Source: Erythrobacter sp. AP23
Lineage (GTDB): Bacteria > Pseudomonadota > Alphaproteobacteria > Sphingomonadales > Sphingomonadaceae
Direction of reading: 5' to 3'
DNA length: 64,000 nucleotides
Assembly: GCF_001542855.1 (NCBI RefSeq)
Contig: NZ_LNBY01000019.1
Location: 1 to 64,000 of the forward strand
Both the position numbers and the translations under genes were made by a program. Shown here piece by piece: positions 58,279 to 64,000 of this stretch. The notes below the pieces were generated by a model that saw only the letters and a program-made list of their open reading frames with translations, was not told where the DNA came from and did no database searches. How positions within the stretch are numbered: position 1 is the first letter of the stretch; every line of letters starts with the position of its first letter.

Positions 58279-59592
58279 TCAGAACCAGAATCGCACACCG
58301 ACGACATAATTGGTGACGCTCGGATCCTCTCCGGCGGCCCGCGCAAAATCCGCGCTGTCGCCGATGCGCCATTCCTGCGAAACGCCGACATAGGGTGCGA
58401 ATTCGCGCGCGAACTCGTAGCGTAGACGCAGGCCCGCCTCGATCCGATCAAGACCGGCTCCGATGCCCAGCTCGGGAATGTCCTGCGCAGAAAGCGCGAG
58501 TTCGGCTCTGGGCTGGAGGATCAACCGCTGCGTGATGCGCTGGTCGAGTTCGCCCTCGATCCGCGCGGTCACATCGCCCTTGGTGGAGACGAAGGCCGCG
58601 GCATCGACCTCGAAGCGGTACGGCATGAGACCCTGGATACCGATCGCCGCATGGGTGCGCTCCGGACCGGTCAGGTCCTGGCGAACACCTGCCTGGAAAT
58701 CGAAGAAGGGCGCAATGGCGCGGCTCCAGAGCGCCTGGACCTCGGCGCCTTCTATGGGTTCGCCGAAGCTGCCCTCCCCCTCTGACTTGAACCAGAATTT
58801 GTCGATGTCGCCGCCATAATAGCCCTGGATGTCCCACAGATATCCATCCTTCCCCTCGCGGGCGCGGTATTCGAGCCGATCGCCCTGAAACCAGAAGCGC
58901 ATTCCTCCGTCGGTCTCGCGGACAAGCTCGCGGCGCGCTTCGTTCATGGCTTCCTCGCCCCAGATGGCGACCGCCGCGCGCGCGGGGCCGCTCCCGGCTT
59001 CTGGAGGAGGCGGCAGCAGCGGGATATCATCGTCCGCGCCCATCTGCATCGCCGAATGGTCCATGCCCTGCATGTCCTGCGAAGGCGTCTCCCCATGGTT
59101 CACCTGGCTGTGATCCATCTGCCCATGGTCCATCGACGAACTGGCTTCCGCCTGTCCCATCTCGCCGTGATTCATCTGCGAATGATCCATCGCGCCTTCG
59201 GCAGGCTTGCCCTGCGGCACCGAGCCGTGATCCATTCCGTCATGACTTTCGGGCGATGCCTGTGGACGGGCAGCGTCCATCGGCATTGTCATGCCAGAAT
59301 GGCCATCCAGAGCTGTCATCGAACCATGATCCATGATTGAATGATCCATCTCGGAGCGGTCCATGGCGGCTTCAGGCTGAGCAGCCGGTTCGCATGCTCC
59401 ATCTGCTACCGGATGCCCCATCGCGCGATGGCGCTCGGCTTCTTGCTCGCACTTTGTCTTCGCGTCAGCCTGCGCCTCGGCGCTTTGCTGCGGTTCCGCC
59501 GGCGAATGACCGGCATGCTGTGCCGCCGCGGGCAAGGCGAGAATTGAGCCGGCTGCGACCGATGCGAGCAGGCTGGCAATACGAATTTTCAT
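58279..59592 (-). CDS. copB: Copper resistance protein CopB
   Basis: This 437-residue outer-membrane protein has a signal peptide (ending ALPAAAQH). A long Met/His/Asp low-complexity segment (residues 75-190) repeats MDHS, MDHG and MNHGE units and should bind many copper ions. The CopB beta-barrel follows (FWFQGDRLEYRAREGKDGYLWDIQGYYGG; LALSAQDIPELGIGAGL) and ends in Phe. Its start overlaps the copA stop by four bases. Confidence 0.93.
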   Translation of the reverse strand: MKIRIASLLASVAAGSILALPAAAQHAGHSPAEPQQSAEAQADAKTKCEQEAERHRAMGHPVADGACEPAAQPEAAMDRSEMDHSIMDHGSMTALDGHSGMTMPMDAARPQASPESHDGMDHGSVPQGKPAEGAMDHSQMNHGEMGQAEASSSMDHGQMDHSQVNHGETPSQDMQGMDHSAMQMGADDDIPLLPPPPEAGSGPARAAVAIWGEEAMNEARRELVRETDGGMRFWFQGDRLEYRAREGKDGYLWDIQGYYGGDIDKFWFKSEGEGSFGEPIEGAEVQALWSRAIAPFFDFQAGVRQDLTGPERTHAAIGIQGLMPYRFEVDAAAFVSTKGDVTARIEGELDQRITQRLILQPRAELALSAQDIPELGIGAGLDRIEAGLRLRYEFAREFAPYVGVSQEWRIGDSADFARAAGEDPSVTNYVVGVRFWF

Positions 59593-61388
59593 GCTTCGCT
59601 CCCGTCGGGATTGGCGACCGTGACGATCTGAAACATCCCGGCATGCATGTGATAGAGAAGGTGACAGTGGAAGGCCCAGTCGCCCGGCTCGTCCGCCGTC
59701 AGGTCGAACTGCGCGCTACCACCCGGCTGCAGGATCACCGTATGCTTGAGCGGTTGACGATCGGCCGGGGCGCCATTGACCAGCTCGAAGAAATGACCGT
59801 GCAGGTGAATGGGGTGCGCCATCATCGTGTCGTTGACGAGCTTCACGCGCACGCGCTCGTTATAGGCGAAACGGATCGGCTCGTCGGAGACGGCGGAGAA
59901 CTTCTTGCCGTCGAACGACCACATGTAGCGCTCCATATTGCCGGTCAGATGGATTTCCATTCGCCGTGACGGCGTGCGGCCCTCGCGGTGCGGCGTCAGA
60001 GCGCGCAGCTTGCGATAGTCGAGCGTTCGATGAGGGACATCGGCGAGACCGATGCCGGGATCGCCCATGCGGTCGACCGGGTTCATCGAGACCATGTCGA
60101 GACCGGGCCCGACCTTCACATCGGGCGGCAGAAGCGAGGTGTCGCGCATCTGCATGCCCGACATGCCCGCCATCTCGGATTGACCGGAGGTACCATGATC
60201 CATCCCCGCCATGTCGCCGCCACTTCCGTGGTCCATTCCCGACATGCCGGCATCGCCCGACGAGCCGTGGTCCATGCCGCTCATGCCCATGTCCGCCATG
60301 GTGAGGAGCGGCGGATCGCGCAGCGGCGGAATGGCGGCCCGCGCGCCGGGTGCGCTCGCGAGTGTGGCAATACCCATGCCCGAGCGGTCCATCGACTCCG
60401 CGACCAGCGTGTAGGCCTGTTGCGCGCCCGGCGTCACGACGACGTCGTATGTCTCGGCCACACCGATCTGGAACTCGTCGACCTCAACCGGCTCGACGTT
60501 CTGCCCGTCCGCCTGAACGATGGTCATCGGCAGGCCGGGAATGCGAATATTGAAGAAGGTCATGGCGCCGGCATTGATGAAGCGCAGCCGCACGCGTTCG
60601 CCCGGGCGGAAGAGGTATTCCAGATTGTCGAGCGGGCCATGGCCGTTCAGAAGATAGGTATAAGCCGCGCTCGACACGTCGAGGATGTCCGTCGGCATCA
60701 TGCGCATTTTCGCCCACATCCGGCGATCCTCGCCCGAAAGCGGGTAATCGTCGGTCCAGGTGTTCTGGTGGTAGTTGAAGTAGCCTTCGCCCTTCTTGAG
60801 CTTGTCGAAAATCGTGTGGGGCGACATTGCGCTGAATTCGCTCAGCACCACGATATATTCGCGGTCGGCCTGAACCGGATCGGGTCCGGCGGGATCGACC
60901 ACGATCGCGCCGTAATGCCCGGCCTGTTCCTGCAGCCCGCTATGCGAGTGCCACCAATAGGTGCCTGACTGGCGAACCGGGAATTCGGCGGTGAAGGTCT
61001 CTCCCGGCTTGACGCCGGGGAAGCTTACTCCCGGCACTCCATCGAGTTGAAACGGCACGAGCAGACCGTGCCAGTGGATCGAGGTATCTTCCTCGAGCTG
61101 GTTATGGACATTGAGCCGGACGGTCGTGCCTTCCTGCAAACGCAGCAGCGGACCGGGGATCGTGCCATTGACGGCGATCGCTCCCCCGCGCCTGTTACCG
61201 GTCGCGAAGGCCGATCGGGCAACGGTGAGGTCGATATTGGGGCCGGATACCTCGTCCAGCCCCTTGCGGGCGTTACCTGCGAGGATGTCCGCGCCGCGTG
61301 CCCAGGCAGGCATCGCCCCGGCAAGGCTGAGCAGACCCATTCCTCCTGCTCCGGCTCCGAGAAACTTGCGTCGATTGACGGCGATCAT
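59589..61388 (-). CDS. copA: Multicopper oxidase CopA
   Basis: This 599-residue periplasmic enzyme has a Tat signal (NRRKFLGAGAGGMGLLSLAG). All four copper motifs are present: IHWHGLL and YWWHSHSG in the first domain, HPIHLHGHFF and DWAFHCHLLYHMHAGMF in the last. A Met-rich insert (GMSGMDHGSSGDAGMSGMDH and repeats, about residues 365-410) is typical of PcoA/CopA. It oxidises Cu(I). An ECF-type promoter motif lies upstream, overlapping the end of the sigma gene. Confidence 0.95.
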   Translation of the reverse strand: MIAVNRRKFLGAGAGGMGLLSLAGAMPAWARGADILAGNARKGLDEVSGPNIDLTVARSAFATGNRRGGAIAVNGTIPGPLLRLQEGTTVRLNVHNQLEEDTSIHWHGLLVPFQLDGVPGVSFPGVKPGETFTAEFPVRQSGTYWWHSHSGLQEQAGHYGAIVVDPAGPDPVQADREYIVVLSEFSAMSPHTIFDKLKKGEGYFNYHQNTWTDDYPLSGEDRRMWAKMRMMPTDILDVSSAAYTYLLNGHGPLDNLEYLFRPGERVRLRFINAGAMTFFNIRIPGLPMTIVQADGQNVEPVEVDEFQIGVAETYDVVVTPGAQQAYTLVAESMDRSGMGIATLASAPGARAAIPPLRDPPLLTMADMGMSGMDHGSSGDAGMSGMDHGSGGDMAGMDHGTSGQSEMAGMSGMQMRDTSLLPPDVKVGPGLDMVSMNPVDRMGDPGIGLADVPHRTLDYRKLRALTPHREGRTPSRRMEIHLTGNMERYMWSFDGKKFSAVSDEPIRFAYNERVRVKLVNDTMMAHPIHLHGHFFELVNGAPADRQPLKHTVILQPGGSAQFDLTADEPGDWAFHCHLLYHMHAGMFQIVTVANPDGSEA

Positions 61389-61419
61389 AAAGGGCTCCTG
61401 ACGTGGTGTTTACCGTTAC

Positions 61420-61445
61420 TTACGCGCGCGCCCACCCAACCCCTC
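61420..61445 (-). promoter_or_regulatory. Copper-island ECF promoter motif (upstream of copA)
   Basis: On the minus strand GAGGGG - 14 bases - GCGTAA. The -35-like box overlaps the stop codon of the ECF sigma gene and the -10-like box lies 31 bases before the copA ATG. It would let copA-copB be transcribed independently of the regulatory genes. Confidence 0.68.
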
Positions 61446-62004
61446 AAAGTTTTTCGAAGCGCTCCTTCAGCCTGTTGCGCGCGCGGTATACGCGGGTTTC
61501 GATCGCCTTTTCGGTCGTTCCGAGAAGATCGGCCGCCTCGGCCTGGCTACGCCCCTCGATGGTGACGAGCACAAGCGCTTCGCGCAGCCTTACAGGCATT
61601 CGCGCGATCTCGGCCTGGACACGATTGAGCTCTTCCCTGGAAACGGCCGACGTTTCAGGACCCGGCAAATCGTCGGCGATGGAATGGAGTTCGTCATCGC
61701 CCGACAGTCCGAAAAAGCCCGCGACCTTGCGCCTGCGCAAACGGTCCCGGCAGCGGTTGAGGACAACGGTTGTCAGATAGGGTCCGATCGGCTTGTCCGG
61801 ATCGAGCCGATGGCGCGTCAGCCACACCGAAGCGAGGCTGTCCTGAACAACGTCCTCCGCCTGAGAAGGAGAGGAAAGCATGCGTGTCGCGAGCGCGAGA
61901 AGCCGACCCGTTTCATGCTCGACGAGTTGGCTGAAAGCCCGCTTGTTTCCAGTCCTCGCTTGCGAAACAAGGGCCTCATCCGGATTGTCGCCCGCCCCCG
62001 ACAT
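61444..62004 (-). CDS. ECF sigma factor of the copper island (CnrH-like)
   Basis: This 186-residue sigma factor has region 2 (GNKRAFSQLVEHETGRLLALATRML, then QAEDVVQDSLASVWLTRH) and region 4 (MPVRLREALVLVTIEGRSQAEAADLLGTTEKAIETRVYRARNRL). It is the third gene of a Y-X-H set like cnrYXH of Cupriavidus, with a six-base gap to the X-like gene. It presumably reads the RAGGGR-N14-RCGTAW promoters. Confidence 0.9.
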   Translation of the reverse strand: MSGAGDNPDEALVSQARTGNKRAFSQLVEHETGRLLALATRMLSSPSQAEDVVQDSLASVWLTRHRLDPDKPIGPYLTTVVLNRCRDRLRRRKVAGFFGLSGDDELHSIADDLPGPETSAVSREELNRVQAEIARMPVRLREALVLVTIEGRSQAEAADLLGTTEKAIETRVYRARNRLKERFEKL

Positions 62005-62010
62005 GGCGCT

Positions 62011-62445
62011 TCAGTCCCGCGGGTCGCGGGTCAGGGCGTCGGAGACCTTGCGGTCGAACTGGCGTTGCTGATCGGGTTCGAGAATTTCGCGCATGTCGAA
62101 GACATGGCGCACCGTTGCTTTCTGCAGATCGCCCATGCGTGCATGCACCTCGTCGATCGCGGCCGAGACCTCGGGACCGTACTCATGCTCGGTTTCCATC
62201 GCCTGGGCGAGCCGGGCATTGGCTGCGCGCGCCGATCCTTCGAGCCTTGCCCTTTCGACAGCAAAACGGGCCTCGAGCGCATCGAGACGCTGCTCCTGGT
62301 CGGCCGTCAGGGTGAGCTCGTCGTGCACGAAATCGTGGAGGCCGGAGCCAGCCTCGTGATTGGCCCAGCGATCCGCGGCAATCGCGCCGAGGCATCCTGC
62401 GAGCGCTGCGAGAAGCACCGCGAGAACGATATGCGTCGACTTCAA
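62011..62445 (-). CDS. Periplasmic metal sensor, CnrX-like
   Basis: This 144-residue protein is anchored by an N-terminal helix (THIVLAVLLAALAGCLGAIAA) and has a helical periplasmic hook. His37, His41, Glu58, His114 and Met118 reproduce the spacing of the CnrX Ni/Co ligands His42, His46, Glu63, His119 and Met123 with a constant offset of five. It would sense metal and release the anti-sigma protein. Its copper neighbours make the true inducer an open question. Confidence 0.86.
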   Translation of the reverse strand: MKSTHIVLAVLLAALAGCLGAIAADRWANHEAGSGLHDFVHDELTLTADQEQRLDALEARFAVERARLEGSARAANARLAQAMETEHEYGPEVSAAIDEVHARMGDLQKATVRHVFDMREILEPDQQRQFDRKVSDALTRDPRD

Positions 62446-62448
62446 ACC

Positions 62449-62745
62449 CTATTGCTCCACATGGAGGAGCGCCGATGGAGACAGCTGTTCGCCGAGGATC
62501 GCACTGTCGCCAAATGGCGCGGACGACGTGCCATACCCCCCGGGCCAACCGCTCGTTCCGGCGCCAGCCCCGAGCCCGACGACAAACAGACCGACGAACA
62601 AAGCCGTGCGGCGGCGTCGGTCGGCGATTTCGCCAAGCTGTCCGGCGCGCTGCCAAACGCCATCCATAAAGTCGGCGGGGACCTCGCTAGCGGCGCTGGC
62701 GGAGAGGGTTCCGAGCACCGCATCAAGAGAGTGTTTGTCACGCAT
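62449..62745 (-). CDS. Membrane anti-sigma factor, CnrY-like
   Basis: This 98-residue protein has an N-terminal cytoplasmic part (MRDKHSLDAVLGTLSASAASEVPADFM) that could clasp the sigma factor, one transmembrane helix after a basic stop (DRRRRTALFVGLFVVGLGAG) and a short periplasmic tail. Size, topology and gene order Y-X-H match CnrY. ATG 62745 has a CAGGAG site. The frame extension to 62910 runs through the divergent promoters and is rejected. Confidence 0.8.
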   Translation of the reverse strand: MRDKHSLDAVLGTLSASAASEVPADFMDGVWQRAGQLGEIADRRRRTALFVGLFVVGLGAGAGTSGWPGGYGTSSAPFGDSAILGEQLSPSALLHVEQ

Positions 62746-62776
62746 CCGAAAAACTCCTGTGGGTTCCACGTGCCCT

Positions 62777-62802
62777 ATACGCGCTCGCCTGCACAATCCC
62801 TT
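62777..62802 (-). promoter_or_regulatory. Copper-island ECF promoter motif (upstream of the Y-X-H genes)
   Basis: On the minus strand AAGGGA - 14 bases - GCGTAT, 31 bases before the ATG of the CnrY-like gene. It would make the sigma operon autoregulated. It is back to back with a plus-strand copy at 62817-62842. Confidence 0.7.
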
Positions 62803-62816
62803 AAACTTCTTTTTTT

Positions 62817-62842
62817 GAGGGAATGTCCCCCGCCATACGTAA
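62817..62842 (+). promoter_or_regulatory. Copper-island ECF promoter motif (upstream of methyltransferase)
   Basis: On the plus strand GAGGGA - 14 bases - ACGTAA, 36 bases before the methyltransferase ATG at 62879. It shares spacing with the three minus-strand copies, so the divergent methyltransferase-DUF411 unit would belong to the same regulon. Confidence 0.6.
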
Positions 62843-62878
62843 TCGAGACGGGTCTGCCAGAATCGGGTCGAACCCGGG

Positions 62879-63583
62879 ATGAATGGGAGCGAACGCGTGA
62901 ACAATATCACCGCGCCTGAAGATCACGGCGAATTCACGCCTCTTCTTGGCAAGAGCTTTCTGACGCCGCTTTACGACCGGGCGCTCGGTCTGTTCACCCG
63001 CGAACATCTCTGGCGACAAAAGATTGTCGAAGAGCTGCACCTTGTCCCCGGCGACCGGGTGATCGATGTCGGCAGCGGAACCGGTACACTTCTCAAGGCC
63101 TTGATGACGGATTGCCCGGAAGCGGGTCTGATCGGTGTCGAACCCGACCAAGAGGCGCTCGCGCTTGCGCGGCGCAAGTTTGGGGCGGGAGCCGATCTCG
63201 TCAAATGGCACAATGGCTTTCTCGAAAGCCTCGAGCTGCCCGCAGGGTGGCAGCCGAACAAGATCGTCAGCAGCCTCGTCCTTCACCAGGTTCCCTTGCG
63301 CAAGAAGCAGGCAATCCTGGAAACCATCGAAAGCTTGCTCGTGCCAGGCGGAACCGTCTTGATCGCCGATTATATGAAGCAGGATAGCCCACTCATGCGG
63401 AGCCTCTTCCGGGCGACCGTCCAGTCGCTTGACGGCATTAGCGACACGCAGCCCAGCGCCGACGGCGAAGTCGAAAAACTGTTCGCCGAAATCTTCACCG
63501 AGCCATGCCTGCTCCACCGGTTCCCGACGGTGACCGGGACGATCTCGCTATGGCGCGGATACAAGAAAGGAATTGCACAATGA
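62879..63583 (+). CDS. Class I SAM-dependent methyltransferase
   Basis: This 234-residue cytoplasmic enzyme has the SAM-binding motif I VIDVGSGTGTLLKAL, the acidic motif II LIGVEPDQEAL and post-motifs NKIVSSLVLHQVP and LLVPGGTVLIADYMK. It resembles ubiquinone/menaquinone-type methyltransferases that recur in metal-resistance islands. Substrate unknown. The start is ATG 62879 or GTG 62897. It is translationally coupled to the DUF411 gene (ATGA). Confidence 0.85.
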   Translation: MNGSERVNNITAPEDHGEFTPLLGKSFLTPLYDRALGLFTREHLWRQKIVEELHLVPGDRVIDVGSGTGTLLKALMTDCPEAGLIGVEPDQEALALARRKFGAGADLVKWHNGFLESLELPAGWQPNKIVSSLVLHQVPLRKKQAILETIESLLVPGGTVLIADYMKQDSPLMRSLFRATVQSLDGISDTQPSADGEVEKLFAEIFTEPCLLHRFPTVTGTISLWRGYKKGIAQ

Positions 63584-64000
63584 TCTGGAAAAAGCCTGCC
63601 CTGTTCCGGCGATCGGTCAGCGGCGCGGCCTTGCTCGTGCTGGCAGCCTGTTCGAACGTGGCTCAGGCAGCGACCTATACGATGTTCAGGGACCCCGGAT
63701 GTGGATGCTGTCTCAACTGGGCAGGCCATCTTGAAGATGGGATGAACGCGAAGGTGGCATCGGTCGATAGCAACGACATGGCGGCGATCAAGACAGCGCG
63801 CGGCGTACCGGAAGAATTGTGGTCGTGCCACACGATGGAGGTCGATGGATACATCATCGAAGGTCACGTGCCCGCCGAAGCCGTCGCCCGACTTTTGCGC
63901 GAGCGGCCCGACGGCGTTGCCGGTCTAGCGGTTCCGGGAATGCCTCTGGGATCGCCCGGCATGGAGGCCGGAAACCGGATCCAGCCCTATGAGGTCATCG
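63580..64000 (+). CDS. DUF411 metal-binding protein (truncated by window end)
   Basis: The visible 140 residues start MIWKKPALFRRSVSG, followed by a lipoprotein-like or Sec signal (ALLVLAACSNVAQA) and then the DUF411 motif TYTMFRDPGCGCCLNWAGHLEDGM, with ELWSCHTMEVDGYIIEGHVPAEAV and GMPLGSPGME. The Cys-Gly-Cys-Cys and Cys-His sites bind copper or silver in this family. The frame is open at the window edge. Confidence 0.88.
   Translation, partial: MIWKKPALFRRSVSGAALLVLAACSNVAQAATYTMFRDPGCGCCLNWAGHLEDGMNAKVASVDSNDMAAIKTARGVPEELWSCHTMEVDGYIIEGHVPAEAVARLLRERPDGVAGLAVPGMPLGSPGMEAGNRIQPYEVI

Noticed and set aside
62746-62910. Longer start of the CnrY-like gene
   Set aside because: It would translate through both divergent ECF promoter motifs. 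The ATG at 62745 has a good CAGGAG site.
1-64000. CRISPR arrays, rRNA or tRNA genes
   Set aside because: No regularly spaced 25-40 base repeats beyond the three iterons, and no rRNA- or tRNA-like sequence, were seen on either strand.

Overview
The window is high-GC alphaproteobacterial DNA, most likely from Sphingomonadales (Erythrobacter, Sphingopyxis or Sphingobium type). This rests on the trb/traG/DUF2840/DUF736/DUF2274 transfer backbone, the proteobacterial lasso-peptide cluster with isopeptidase and TonB receptor, and the style of the copper genes. Almost the whole window reads as one integrative and conjugative element (ICE). A tyrosine integrase sits at the extreme left. The right end of the element is not visible.

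Layout, left to right. 0.16-1.4 kb: integrase. 1.4-3.5 kb: a tightly overlapping luxI-phyH-gntR operon (AHL quorum sensing). 3.7-5.2 kb: HWE histidine kinase and a receiver protein, tail to tail. 5.3-8.1 kb: merR and merT-merP-GDCCVFCS protein-flavoprotein reductase, behind a textbook MerR operator. 8.2-10 kb: luxR and a two-frame gene that matches FseA, the quorum-activated excision activator made by +1 ribosomal frameshifting in ICEMlSymR7A. 10.4-18.1 kb: a lasso-peptide cluster (ECF sigma factor, TonB receptor, isopeptidase, then convergent cyclase, leader peptidase and a 45-residue precursor gene). 18.4-28 kb: the complete trbBCDEJKLFGI mating-pair operon plus DUF2274. 28.2-37.1 kb: an SspABCD-SspE phosphorothioation defence system. 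37.3-40.6 kb: a Fur-boxed TonB receptor with a PepSY membrane protein. 41-45.8 kb: MNT-HEPN protein, RHH protein, TraG coupling protein and a RES-Xre toxin-antitoxin pair. 45.8-55.4 kb: relaxase, an IS110-family insertion, lytic transglycosylase, DUF736, TraF, DUF2840, iterons, RepA, an AlpA/RdfS-like small HTH protein, SSB and three unassigned small proteins. 55.6-64 kb: a copper island (lipoprotein, DUF2231, PepSY, NTF2-like, copB, copA) headed by a CnrYXH-like ECF module, then a methyltransferase and a DUF411 protein truncated by the window edge.

How it fits together. By analogy with ICEMlSymR7A, LuxI makes an AHL, LuxR bound to AHL would raise fseA transcription, the frameshifted FseA product would activate the operon that begins with the AlpA/RdfS-like gene (then repA, traF, relaxase), and the element would excise, replicate from its iterons and transfer through the Trb channel. 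Cargo sits between these backbone blocks: mercury and copper resistance, iron acquisition, lasso-peptide production and anti-phage defence.

Two results come from direct reading of the bases. The UUU_C slippery site sits exactly at the zero-frame/+1-frame junction of the fseA homologue. A promoter motif RAGGGR-N14-RCGTAW occurs four times in the copper island, always upstream of a transcription unit, and is the probable target of the local ECF sigma factor.
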